Below are positions 1 to 8,944 of a DNA stretch of 46,418 nucleotides, one piece after another. Made by a program: the position numbers and the translations under genes. Origin of the DNA: Deltaproteobacteria bacterium (GTDB lineage Bacteria > Myxococcota > XYA12-FULL-58-9 > JABJBS01). The stretch's first letter is position 1, and each line of letters begins with the position of its first letter. The stretch is taken from the NCBI GenBank assembly GCA_018668695.1, contig JABJBS010000368.1:1-46418 (forward strand), in the 5' to 3' direction. Under the pieces are notes generated by a model, which had not been told where the DNA came from, searched no databases, and saw nothing but the letters and a program-made list of their open reading frames with translations.

Positions 1-10
1 GTCGCTCGAA

Positions 11-3000
11 TTATTCCATCAAGCCCATCGCCTGTAGAACCTTTTCAAAGTTCTCGCGCCGCTCAAGACCGCCATCGAGAGGTCCCGTGCCACAAGGTGG
101 GTTATGGCAACCCCGGTTGACGATGCCGGAGACTGAGTCGATAAATGCATTACCGCTGAACCCGCCATCCACATAGCTTTTGAGTTCGTCTTCATAAACC
201 CAGCCACTTTCGCTGTAAGTTTGTACTTCGCTCATCCAATAGAAAAGGCCAGCAATCCACTTAAGCTCAGGGTGCTTCGTAGAGGTGCACACAAGCTCGG
301 GGTTGGTACAGAAATCAAGGTCTGGGTAGAGAAGTTCCGATGGAATAGGAAAGTTAGTCCGAACCGCAGCGTCTGTAATATCTAAATGAGAACGCCCCAA
401 GTAGTGATTCAAAAGACCGAAATTGTAGCGACCGGTTGTTTGAATAACACCTCGGCCCCACCAGACACATCCTTCAAGTGAACCCGCAGAGCCATCAAAC
501 ACATAACCACCGGCTTTTTGACCCGCATAAGCTTGGCAAGCTTGTCGCTGATAAGCTTGACCGGCACCCGATGTTTCCGGGATTTCAGTGCACTGTGAGC
601 CGTTGTGATTCCAGTAACCGCTGCTGCCATCCGTAGAGACGCCCGCATAAATCATCGCAGAATCAGGAGCTGCGAAAAGAGGTCCCGGTGCTCCGTACCA
701 ACGAGCATTGGTCACTGCCGTAATTTCTGCTTTCGGTGTTTTAGGACAAGACTCAATGCGCTCATTGCCGTCGCCGTCCAAACCATAACCTTCATAATCC
801 TGACCAAGCTGACCACAGGCACTGGTCATTGGATAATAAGTGTCCCCTTCCCAGTGCTCGGGATAAGACCAATTGTTTTCGTCACAGGCATCATACTTAA
901 TGGTTTCCTTCATACCTTGGGCTAGGAAAGCCGCGATATTCACAAGGCCATAGTGAGCACGCTTCACAGCGTCAGCCTCTTCGTCAGCCGTACCGCCCAA
1001 CCAATACTTATAGTCAGCACCAATACCTTCGATATGCATTTTCTTAAGTGCCACGAGAAAATCTTCCCAGCGGTAAACCGATGAAGGTGCCCATGTGGTA
1101 TCGGACTGCTCAGCCAAGAACACTTCAGTATTAAAGGTCGTGTTTACTGCTTCACCGATGAGCTTGGTATCCAGTTCGGTATTACCGCTGATTTCGGTGC
1201 CTACCCCGGTATCGCCGCCGCCCGTGGCTGGACCATTGGTAATCTTCATGCATCCGTAATTGTAATAAGCTTGGATCCTCTCGACCAACCAGCCGTCGTC
1301 GTCGCCGCTTGTGCCAATGTCCACAACAGAAGTTGTGCTGCCGCCTCCCCAAAGAATCGCAAATGCGTTGCTAGCAGCTGCTTGTCGAAGCCTCTGCTTA
1401 CCCCAATCAAAAGTTGGGTCTTCATTGAGAAGCTCTTGTACATTCGTTGCTCCATTATAGAGAACCTCTGGCAACTCCGTGGCCAAGAGCGCGCTATCAA
1501 TTTGCGTGGTATCGGTTCCAATGAGCTTATCGCCCATAAAGTATGGACCGCCCGTTCCACCATGCGCATTCACATCGTAGTTGGTTAACGACTCACCGGT
1601 GGTTGGCATGTGACCGCCCGGGATCTGCCAAAGTAATGCAGGCTTTTCGTAGTGGTCAGTAACTTGTTTTACAAACGCCAAATAATTGTCCCAATCCAAA
1701 CTGTTGTAAGCGTAGCCCACGCCACGTGCCTGGTTGCCCAAACCGTCTCGCTCATACTTATCAAAGGTCACGAAATCAGGGGCCCAATCACCCGAGTACA
1801 CTCCCAAAGTGTCGAAGAAACTCGTCACGGTGCTTGATACAGTTTCCCACAGCTCTTGCTGACCTGAATATCGATTGTGAATCCACAGCGATGAACCTGG
1901 AGCCCAGAGGTTGATCTGCCAACCAAATGTTACATCTGGAGCATACTGACGAATCAAAAAGTTTTGCGACTGCACAAATCCAGTAACGTCTTCTAAGATG
2001 CTACTGGGTATCGATGCAGGGTCAAACGCAGTGGCACCATCGTTGGCCTGTACCCAATCAATCGCATCTTGAATCGCTTGCTTAATAACAATGGTTCGAA
2101 AAGTGCCATCTTCATTGCGATAGTTTGTGTTGAACTGAGTTTCTTCGTTTTGCTGCCAAGCACCCATCAAGTCGGGGTTCAAGACAATGGAACCTGGTGA
2201 TGGGTGAGCGTCGTCTTTCGCGGCTTGAAGCGTTTTCGCAATACGAATCAAGTTGATATAATGCTTCTTCAAGTTTTCTGAATTTGGAGTCGGCGTAACA
2301 CCTGCCTCTGCTTCACCTGTGTAAATAATGTCAAATTCCGCAGCACCGCCGCCGCTTGCTTCCGCTGTATAAACGACCATAACGGGAAGAACCGTCCGTG
2401 TATTTCCGGTCAGTTCTTCAACCGATCGTGCCTGCGCAATGGTCGCTACCGTTTGCGATGGCTCAACGATTTGGCCTCGGTCACCGTTGCCGCCAGGTCC
2501 CGCGTATTTATAGATTACGCTGGCCATAGAATCCGCCAAGGCCTGGTTAATTGTGTTCGAACCATTGGATACAGTTCCCATGGCCAAGCAATTGCCCCAA
2601 CCAGGCACATATAAGTCCACCGGATCTGCGAGTACGGGAGGTAAAGAACCAGCACCACCGGCGCCAGCAACTGGCTCTGCCTCAACTGAAACAACCGCAT
2701 AAGCAGAAAGCTCAACAAGCTCCGCGGGGCTAAATTTAAGCTGAAACGACTGACCGTTGTCTAAGGTCGAATCGACCCAGTCATCCTCACCAAGCTCGTA
2801 AATAACCTCAACACTGTACTGACCATCTGAAGCAGAGCTCGAAGCTGAAAATGTTGGGCCACTGGTTGACTCACTCACAGCCCCTCCCCAAACCGACGAG
2901 AGGGAAAATGGGCTGGTAAACGTGATTTTTGCATTTCTCATATTGAGAGATGGCGTACCCGTGTAGGTTAGGAGAATGGTCACGGTACCCCAACCTGGAC

Positions 3001-4441
3001 TGGCCCCATCCTGAGTGATCGTAATATCAAAATCCTCTACCGAATTGCTCACCGGCGCGGTGACGGTCAAGGCATGGTTACCAACCACACCACTGGAATC
3101 ATTGGCCGTAGCCATAATGGTAACTGACCCGGCACCAACACCGGAAACAGTTCCATTGCTGCTTACTGTTGCTATGGCCGTATTACTGCTGGACCATGTT
3201 ACGCTGTTGTTCGTTGCGCTCGATGGCTGAATATCTGCCGAAATAACCGTGCTGCCCGTAACTTCTAAACTGCTTGCACCGCTTAACGTTATGCTTGTGA
3301 CCAATACAGGAGCTGCTGTTGTCGTTATGACATGGCCAGTCGAAACACCGCTGCCATCGTTGGCCGTGGCCGTAATGGTAGCACTGCCCTCGGCTACCGC
3401 CATGACAGAGCCTGCGCCATCAACACTTACAACCGATGAATCACTGCTCGACCATGTTACGCTGGTATCTGCAGCATTTTCAGGTGTTGCTGTTACCGTA
3501 AGCACGGCACTGCTGCCAACCTCTAAGCTACCCGGACCAGTGATTTCCAAGTTCGTAACAACGATAGGCAATTCGGTGACAGTAAATCCGTGAGCGCCGC
3601 TCACACCACTTGAGTCGTTGGCGCTTGCCGTAATCGCAACGACACCGGCGCTTACACCCAAAACAAGACCCGTGCTGTCTACCGTAGCCACGGCTGGGTC
3701 ACTGCTTGACCATGTTAGTGTTGTATCACTCGCGTTGGCAGGAGTGACCTCTGCACTTAGCGCAACACTGTTTCCAATATCCACACTGCCTGCACCCGTA
3801 ACACTGATTTCAGTCACCAAAATCGCTTCGTCGCTTACGCTCATCGCATGGGTGGCGGTAACGCCGCTGCCATCATTGGCCATAGCTGAAATCGCAACCA
3901 CACCCGCGCCCACACCGGTCACTTCTCCATCAGCATCAACCGTGGCAACCGCTTCATTGCTGCTCGACCAGTTCAGGCTGGTGTCGGTTGCGTTAATCGG
4001 CGTCACGGCTACTTCTAAAGTCACCTTTGTCGATATTTGCATCGTATCAGGCCCTGTAATGCTGATCCCGCTGATGGCAATCGGTGCATCGCTTACCGTG
4101 ATACCATGGGTGCCGGTCACACCGCTGCCATCGTTAGCCTTGGCCGTAATTGCAACCGCACCAGCCGAGATGCCTCTCACCACACCGGCACTATCGACAG
4201 TAGCCACCGCAGTATCGCTGCTTGACCAAGTCACAGTTTGATCTGTCGCATCGGCAGGACTGACCAACGCTCTAACCGTCGTCGTTTCACCTACTAAAAG
4301 ATTGGAGTCACCGCTGACCGTAACAATCACCGCCGGAATCGTATCCGGCTCGTCATCCCCACAACCACCCGCGGTAAAAGCAGTGGCCGCAAGTAAAGCA
4401 ATCACAAGGTGACGCTTAAAAAAGGTTCCCAGGCTTGGCAT
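11..4441 (-). CDS. Multidomain GH19 chitinase-like lipoprotein with five Big_2 domains
   Basis: This 1476-aa protein is probably an outer-surface or secreted polysaccharide hydrolase. The signal peptide ends in a lipobox (TAGGC, lipid-anchored Cys27). Residues 30-460 are five Ig-like Big_2 repeats of about 85 aa, each with the WSSS motif and a GxATVD-type strand. Residues about 465-600 look like a beta-sandwich, possibly carbohydrate binding. Residues about 610-1065 have the pattern of a TIM-barrel glycosidase (WQINLWAPGSS, DFVTFDKYERD, LLWQIPGG), family not recognised. Residues about 1080-1476 match GH19 chitinases: FLAQGMKET places the likely catalytic acid at Glu1179, and GRGVIQTTGRYNFG is the GH19 substrate-cleft motif. 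Family knowledge gives cleavage of beta-1,4-GlcNAc polymers; the second catalytic domain is inference. It stands alone and diverges from darP. Confidence 0.8.
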   Translation of the reverse strand: MPSLGTFFKRHLVIALLAATAFTAGGCGDDEPDTIPAVIVTVSGDSNLLVGETTTVRALVSPADATDQTVTWSSSDTAVATVDSAGVVRGISAGAVAITAKANDGSGVTGTHGITVSDAPIAISGISITGPDTMQISTKVTLEVAVTPINATDTSLNWSSSNEAVATVDADGEVTGVGAGVVAISAMANDGSGVTATHAMSVSDEAILVTEISVTGAGSVDIGNSVALSAEVTPANASDTTLTWSSSDPAVATVDSTGLVLGVSAGVVAITASANDSSGVSGAHGFTVTELPIVVTNLEITGPGSLEVGSSAVLTVTATPENAADTSVTWSSSDSSVVSVDGAGSVMAVAEGSATITATANDGSGVSTGHVITTTAAPVLVTSITLSGASSLEVTGSTVISADIQPSSATNNSVTWSSSNTAIATVSSNGTVSGVGAGSVTIMATANDSSGVVGNHALTVTAPVSNSVEDFDITITQDGASPGWGTVTILLTYTGTPSLNMRNAKITFTSPFSLSSVWGGAVSESTSGPTFSASSSASDGQYSVEVIYELGEDDWVDSTLDNGQSFQLKFSPAELVELSAYAVVSVEAEPVAGAGGAGSLPPVLADPVDLYVPGWGNCLAMGTVSNGSNTINQALADSMASVIYKYAGPGGNGDRGQIVEPSQTVATIAQARSVEELTGNTRTVLPVMVVYTAEASGGGAAEFDIIYTGEAEAGVTPTPNSENLKKHYINLIRIAKTLQAAKDDAHPSPGSIVLNPDLMGAWQQNEETQFNTNYRNEDGTFRTIVIKQAIQDAIDWVQANDGATAFDPASIPSSILEDVTGFVQSQNFLIRQYAPDVTFGWQINLWAPGSSLWIHNRYSGQQELWETVSSTVTSFFDTLGVYSGDWAPDFVTFDKYERDGLGNQARGVGYAYNSLDWDNYLAFVKQVTDHYEKPALLWQIPGGHMPTTGESLTNYDVNAHGGTGGPYFMGDKLIGTDTTQIDSALLATELPEVLYNGATNVQELLNEDPTFDWGKQRLRQAAASNAFAILWGGGSTTSVVDIGTSGDDDGWLVERIQAYYNYGCMKITNGPATGGGDTGVGTEISGNTELDTKLIGEAVNTTFNTEVFLAEQSDTTWAPSSVYRWEDFLVALKKMHIEGIGADYKYWLGGTADEEADAVKRAHYGLVNIAAFLAQGMKETIKYDACDENNWSYPEHWEGDTYYPMTSACGQLGQDYEGYGLDGDGNERIESCPKTPKAEITAVTNARWYGAPGPLFAAPDSAMIYAGVSTDGSSGYWNHNGSQCTEIPETSGAGQAYQRQACQAYAGQKAGGYVFDGSAGSLEGCVWWGRGVIQTTGRYNFGLLNHYLGRSHLDITDAAVRTNFPIPSELLYPDLDFCTNPELVCTSTKHPELKWIAGLFYWMSEVQTYSESGWVYEDELKSYVDGGFSGNAFIDSVSGIVNRGCHNPPCGTGPLDGGLERRENFEKVLQAMGLME
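3070..4355 (-). repeat. Five tandem Big_2 (Ig-like) coding repeats, period about 255 bp
   Basis: The 5' third of the chitinase-like gene encodes five successive Ig-like modules of about 85 residues. Each has a recognisable TWSSS core and a conserved end motif of the form ITAxANDGSGV. The repeats are diverged at DNA level, so they are an established domain array rather than a fresh duplication. Confidence 0.8.
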
Positions 4442-4741
4442 AACAACTCCTGAAGTCTCGTAAGACTCATTTTCGGTTTCAAACGGTAGTTCGCAGACAA
4501 AGCTCGTTATCTCGACAATTTCGGTGATTTGTCCTGGAAGTTAACGTAAACCGGAGAGCCCTGCGTCGCAATTGAAATTGAGTGTATTGCCAAAAACCAT
4601 TTCATAACCGTGGCGAAATCAGATCTACTCATGCCCAATCGCTTAAATACAACCAAGTCGGTAGTCTTGTCTGCGAGATCCACCTCTAGGTGCTTGACAA
4701 GAGAGCCCTGGGCCTCCATGGACCGCCTGAGGAGTTTGGCC
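4442..4741. other. Intergenic region between divergent genes
   Basis: This 300-bp stretch separates the start codons of the chitinase-like lipoprotein (minus) and darP (plus) and must hold both promoters. I see no convincing -35/-10 pair. A Shine-Dalgarno sequence TGAGGAG at 4728-4734 lies 7 nt before the darP ATG. An open frame extends upstream to 4610 but has no ribosome site and a sequence unlike the family, so I do not count it as coding. Confidence 0.5.
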
Positions 4742-5302
4742 ATGAATGAGGAAGAAAACGAATACGACTATGACGCCTTCGGAACCGAGGAAGAGGTCGA
4801 TCCCGATGCTCAACGGGACAGCAAGGTACTCAAGCGCGAGAAAACCCTCGAAGCAGATACGATTGAGAAAATGGCCTGGCGCTTGATGGACCTCGGGGCT
4901 CATGAATTACCGGGCATTCCACTTGATGAGCGTGTCCGCGACGAGCTCTCAATCGCCCGCAACATGAAGCCCTCAAAATCTCGCAATCGTCAGGTTCGGT
5001 TTATTGCCAAGCTCATGCGCGGCGCAGATCTTGACGATATCGAAGAAAGCCTGGGCAGCCTCAAGCTTACCCAGGCCAGCTGGGAAATGATGCTCAAGCG
5101 CTGCGAATATTGGCGCACGAAGCTGCTGAGCGAGGGAGACTCAGCGCTCCAAGGCCTGATGGAAGTCTGTCCCCAAGCAGACCGGCAAGCCATCCGGCAA
5201 CTGGTGCGACGCGCTCAAAAAGAGCAGGCGGCAGAAAAGCCACCGAAACTCGTCAAAGAGCTCTTTCAGGTTCTCAAAGACCTCGCTCCAGACTCCCCAT
5301 AA
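4742..5302 (+). CDS. darP: Ribosome biogenesis factor DarP/YjgA (DUF615) homologue
   Basis: The product (186 aa) resembles E. coli YjgA/DarP, which associates with late 50S precursors and helps 23S rRNA peptidyl-transferase-centre maturation. The family pattern is clear: an acidic N-terminus, then LGAHELPGIPLDERVRDEL, then a basic helix with RNRQVRFIAKLMR, then a helical C-terminus with YWRTKLL and a conserved segment around residues 140-165 containing DRQAIRQLVRRA. The ATG at 4742 is chosen because TGAGGAG lies 7 nt upstream; a longer frame from 4610 adds residues absent from the family. The DAHP synthase gene follows after 66 bp on the same strand, possibly co-transcribed. DarP is best known from Beta- and Gammaproteobacteria. 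Confidence 0.85.
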   Translation: MNEEENEYDYDAFGTEEEVDPDAQRDSKVLKREKTLEADTIEKMAWRLMDLGAHELPGIPLDERVRDELSIARNMKPSKSRNRQVRFIAKLMRGADLDDIEESLGSLKLTQASWEMMLKRCEYWRTKLLSEGDSALQGLMEVCPQADRQAIRQLVRRAQKEQAAEKPPKLVKELFQVLKDLAPDSP

Positions 5303-5368
5303 GAGCGAAGTCCGCTGCTGGCCACAGAAAAGCTTGCCAAGCCTGCTAAGGCCCATTACCCTCCCTCA

Positions 5369-6421
5369 ATGACTTCCAAGAGCACACCAGAGACAAGAAA
5401 CGTCCGAGTATCCGGATTTGAGACACTCATCACGCCCGCTGAAGCGGCTAAAGAGTTCCCACTTTCCGACCTTGCGAGTAAAACGGTTTTACAAGGCCGT
5501 CACGAACTCAATGAAGCACTCGCTGGCCAGGATAAACGGATGGTCGTCATTTCAGGCCCCTGCTCCATCCATGATCCTGAAAGTGCTCTAGAATACGCCA
5601 AGAGTCTTGCGGCGCTCAAAGAAGAACTCGCTGACCAAATCATCGTCGTGATGCGCGTATACTTCGAAAAGCCAAGAACCACGGTTGGATGGAAAGGCTA
5701 TATCTACGACCCGGGCTGTGATGAAAGTCATGATATGAACCGAGGGCTTCGAGGCGCTCGTGAAATTCTACTCAAAATCAATGAACTCGGACTGCCCTGC
5801 GCCACCGAATTTCTCGATCCCATTGTACCGCAATATACCTCAGATCTCGTCGCATGGGCCGCCATTGGTGCCCGCACCACCGAAAGCCAAACACATCGCC
5901 AAATGGCAAGTGGGCTATCCATGCCCGTAGGCTTTAAAAACGCCACAGATGGAGCGCTCCAAGTTGCCATTGACGCTATGGCTTCAGCAGCCCACGGCCA
6001 AGCCTTCCTCGGCATCGATAACAATGGCCAGACCTGTATTGTGCGAACCCGCGGCAACCCAAATATTCACTTGGTACTTCGCGGCGGAGGCGGCCAGTCC
6101 AACTATTCAAAAGCACACGTAGCTTTTGCCAAGGTACGCCTCGAGGAAACCAACGCGCAGCCTCGCAGCATCATGATTGATTGCAGCCACGCCAACAGTG
6201 AAAAAGACTACAGCAAACAACCTGCCGTTTTTCGCGAGGTCCTCAAACAGGTCAATGAAGGACAACCCAGTATTCTCGGGGTGATGCTTGAAAGTCATCT
6301 CGTAGAAGGCAAGCAGTCTCTGGGCGGCGAGCTCACCTACGGTCAGAGTATTACCGATGGCTGTATTTCATGGACCGAAACTGAAAAACTTTTACGGGAA
6401 GCCCACAACATACTCGATTAA
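5369..6421 (+). CDS. 3-deoxy-7-phosphoheptulonate (DAHP) synthase, class I alpha
   Basis: This 350-aa cytoplasmic enzyme condenses phosphoenolpyruvate and erythrose 4-phosphate to DAHP, the first step of the shikimate pathway. It matches the AroF/AroG/AroH type throughout: ISGPCSIHDPESALEYA near residues 60-75, VVMRVYFEKPRTTVGWKG, PCATEFLDPI, ARTTESQTHRQ, the IDCSHANS motif and a C-terminal GVMLESHL segment. The length equals the enterobacterial isozymes (about 350 aa), including the N-terminal extension that carries aromatic-amino-acid feedback sites in that family. I cannot tell from sequence which amino acid inhibits it, so I give no aroF/G/H symbol. It follows darP by 66 bp. Confidence 0.95.
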   Translation: MTSKSTPETRNVRVSGFETLITPAEAAKEFPLSDLASKTVLQGRHELNEALAGQDKRMVVISGPCSIHDPESALEYAKSLAALKEELADQIIVVMRVYFEKPRTTVGWKGYIYDPGCDESHDMNRGLRGAREILLKINELGLPCATEFLDPIVPQYTSDLVAWAAIGARTTESQTHRQMASGLSMPVGFKNATDGALQVAIDAMASAAHGQAFLGIDNNGQTCIVRTRGNPNIHLVLRGGGGQSNYSKAHVAFAKVRLEETNAQPRSIMIDCSHANSEKDYSKQPAVFREVLKQVNEGQPSILGVMLESHLVEGKQSLGGELTYGQSITDGCISWTETEKLLREAHNILD

Positions 6422-6505
6422 CCGGGCATGACTTGGCACCATATTGATTAAGCCTGAAGCAAAATGTTATTGGTTCTGGGCTTTGATTCTTGGGGGGAGA
6501 AAAAT

Positions 6506-8089
6506 ATGAAATCCATAATCAATTTATTTATTCTGGTCGGCTCTGCACTCATGATGCTCACAGGCTGCAACGCAGATGAAGAATGCGCATCGGACTGTTA
6601 CGGCGAGTGTGTTGTTCTAGAAAAAATTGGCGACGGCACTTGCGACTCTGAATACGCATGCGCCGATCTGGAATACGATGGTGGTGATTGTGGTGAAGCG
6701 CCTACACCCGATCCAGGTACGGGCGGAACTGGTGGTACAGGCGGAACTGGTGATGGACCTTGCGGCGGCGACTGCGGGCCGGAAAATGCGAAATACTCAG
6801 AATGTACCTGCGGCGCTGATGATCCATGCGGATGGCTCAACGACCAATACTGCGATGACTACTGCTCAGAGAACTACGACTCAGTATTCGACGATGCCGA
6901 CGATTGCCCAGAGTGCGGCAATGGCGGAGTCAATGGCGATGAAGAATGCGACACTCAGGGTGAATCTGCGACATGCGATGACGACTGCACCAATGTTGTA
7001 TGCGGCGATGGCAATGCAAACGAAGCTGCCGGAGAAGCCTGCGATGATGGCGAAGAATCGGAAACATGCAACGAAGACTGCAGTGTTTCTAGCTGCGGTG
7101 ACGGCATTGTGAATGCGGCAGCCGGCGAGACCTGCGATCAGGGCGAGCTTAACTCCGATACAGAACCAGACGCATGCCGAACCAACTGTCTACTTGCAGC
7201 TTGCGGCGACGGCGTCATCGATGAAGACGAAGTATGCGACGACAGCGATGCTCAAGATTGTGGGGCTTGCAACGCAGATTGCAGCGACGAAGGTACCGGG
7301 GTCGAATGCGAAGAAGAAGAGCCTGAGGCTGAATGCGGCAACGGCGTCATCGAAGCCGGCGAAACCTGTGACGGTGACTGCCCTCTAGAGTGCGCCGACA
7401 CAGATGCCTGTACTGCTGATTTACAAACCGGCAGCCCAGAAACCTGCGACATGGCATGCTCCAATGAACTCATCACCGCTTGTATCAGTGATGATGGCTG
7501 CTGCGCGGCAGGATGCAACGCCAACGACGATAACGATTGCGTTGCCAGTTGCGGTAACGGCGTCGTTGAAGCAGGAGAAATCTGCGACGACGGTTACACC
7601 GATGCCTGTGGCACATGTAACGCCGATTGCACCAACGTCGGCGGCGGCGCGACCTGCGGCGATGGAGAGTTCTGCCCTCAGTTTGAATCCTGCGACGATG
7701 GCGACGTTCTAGCCTGCGGCGAATGCAATGCTGACTGCTCCGGCGAAGGTACCGGCGAATGCCCACCCGACCCGACCTGCGCGGCTGACTGGGCAGAGTG
7801 CGCAGAAAGTGACTACGAAGACATGACCGCTCAAGATGGTCCCATTGCCATCCAAGTCAATCCATTTAGCTCCTACACACCCAAGTGCATCATCGCCCAG
7901 GTGGGTCAAAGCGTGAGTATTGGCGTAACCAGCACCCACCCGGTCGTGGCTGCATGCTCCGAGCCAGGACAAGGTGATTTGGTCGCGGGCAGCGAAACCT
8001 CCACCGTAACGTTCACTGAACCCGGGTACTACAACTACCAGTGTGGAAACCACGCAGATATGGTTGGCAACATTAAGGTTATCCCTTAA
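6506..8089 (+). CDS. Cys-rich lipoprotein with LNR motifs and C-terminal cupredoxin domain
   Basis: The ATG at 6506 is preceded by GGGGGGAGA at 6492-6500, so the 527-aa form is preferred over the frame from 6464. The signal peptide ends in a lipobox (MLTGC, Cys21). Residues about 25-55 contain GDGTCDSEYACADLEYDGGDC-like spacing typical of Lin-12/Notch repeats, and a second looser copy follows. Residues about 120-430 are DUF4215-like Cys repeats (CGNGVVEAGEICDDG). Residues about 440-527 form a plastocyanin-like domain: His478, then Cys513-X2-His516-X2-Met519, the amicyanin-type spacing of a type 1 copper site. I infer a surface-anchored electron carrier or copper binder; the redox partner is unknown. 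Confidence 0.75.
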   Translation: MKSIINLFILVGSALMMLTGCNADEECASDCYGECVVLEKIGDGTCDSEYACADLEYDGGDCGEAPTPDPGTGGTGGTGGTGDGPCGGDCGPENAKYSECTCGADDPCGWLNDQYCDDYCSENYDSVFDDADDCPECGNGGVNGDEECDTQGESATCDDDCTNVVCGDGNANEAAGEACDDGEESETCNEDCSVSSCGDGIVNAAAGETCDQGELNSDTEPDACRTNCLLAACGDGVIDEDEVCDDSDAQDCGACNADCSDEGTGVECEEEEPEAECGNGVIEAGETCDGDCPLECADTDACTADLQTGSPETCDMACSNELITACISDDGCCAAGCNANDDNDCVASCGNGVVEAGEICDDGYTDACGTCNADCTNVGGGATCGDGEFCPQFESCDDGDVLACGECNADCSGEGTGECPPDPTCAADWAECAESDYEDMTAQDGPIAIQVNPFSSYTPKCIIAQVGQSVSIGVTSTHPVVAACSEPGQGDLVAGSETSTVTFTEPGYYNYQCGNHADMVGNIKVIP

Positions 8090-8141
8090 TCGAAGCTGAT
8101 TTAGGGTCGACTCCACCACAACAAACCCGTAAGGGAGCGGT

Positions 8142-8936
8142 ATGAATCCGCCGCTCCTTTTAGCCCTGCACCCCGATACTGAATCCTATCAAGGAGAAAT
8201 ACCGGACGTCTCCTACGGCGGGGTTTGTCCTGATACTGGAGAATTTCTAAATATCTCTCCCAATAGAAGAGCCATTGCAGAAGCTCAGCGCCTGATGGGC
8301 GAGCTTGATAATCTGCGCGGCGCAGTAGAGCCCTTCTCCACCGATTGTCTTTATGCGCCCAAAATTGGGAAAATGTTTGGCGTTCTGGTTTGTGAAACAC
8401 GCGATGGTCACACCGGTGTTCTACGCGCCTTCTCCGGTATGTATGAAGGTGCTTGGTCTCTTCCCGGCTTCGTCCCACCCACCTCACAGGTTCACCTTTT
8501 TGATGAACTCAGACTGGAAACTGAAGCCAAGGTGAAAGTACTCACGGACCAAATCAAAGAGCTTGAATCTCGCTCTCCTGCACCGGGCCGGGAACAAGCT
8601 ATTTTAGATCTGAAATTCAAACGCAAAGAACTAAGCTGGCATATCACCGATGTCATTCATGCAGCCTACACACTCGTGAATGTTCGGGGCGAGTCACGCA
8701 AGCAACTTGATGTATGGAATCAAGATAAAAGACCACCTACAGGAATGGGAGACTGCTGCGCGCCCAAGCTTCTGCAATATGCATCCACCCACTCACTCAA
8801 GCCGCTCGGGCTCGCAGAGTTTTGGTGGGGCAACTCTCCGCCGGTTCACCCACGTATCGAGCGAACATTCTACAGCGCATGCGAGCGTAAGTGTCATCCT
8901 ATTTTGGGATTTATGCTACAGGGAATCGAGGGTTAA
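8142..8936 (+). CDS. Free-standing RluA-associated accessory domain protein
   Basis: The 264-aa product resembles the N-terminal half of long RluA-family pseudouridine synthases found in Shewanella, Vibrio and relatives. The diagnostic part is C-terminal: a helical segment with KFKRKELS, then VNVRGESRKQLD, GMGDCCAPKLL, LAEFWWGNSPP, FYSACERKCHPIL and FMLQGIEG. In the fused proteins the catalytic RluA domain starts just after this point; here a stop codon follows and no RluA catalytic motif is visible downstream, where recQ converges 8 bp later. The start has an AGGGAG ribosome site at 8132-8137. The conserved Cys and Trp residues suggest RNA or metal binding, but that is inference. Confidence 0.6.
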   Translation: MNPPLLLALHPDTESYQGEIPDVSYGGVCPDTGEFLNISPNRRAIAEAQRLMGELDNLRGAVEPFSTDCLYAPKIGKMFGVLVCETRDGHTGVLRAFSGMYEGAWSLPGFVPPTSQVHLFDELRLETEAKVKVLTDQIKELESRSPAPGREQAILDLKFKRKELSWHITDVIHAAYTLVNVRGESRKQLDVWNQDKRPPTGMGDCCAPKLLQYASTHSLKPLGLAEFWWGNSPPVHPRIERTFYSACERKCHPILGFMLQGIEG

Positions 8937-8944
8937 GCAGAAAC

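Noticed and set aside
3249-4241. Long plus-strand frames opposite the Big_2 repeats
   Set aside because: They are the antisense of repetitive Ser/Thr/Ala codons and have repeated low-complexity sequence without a start site.
4610-4741. 44-residue N-terminal extension of DarP
   Set aside because: TGAGGAG stands directly before the ATG at 4742 and the extra residues do not fit the family.
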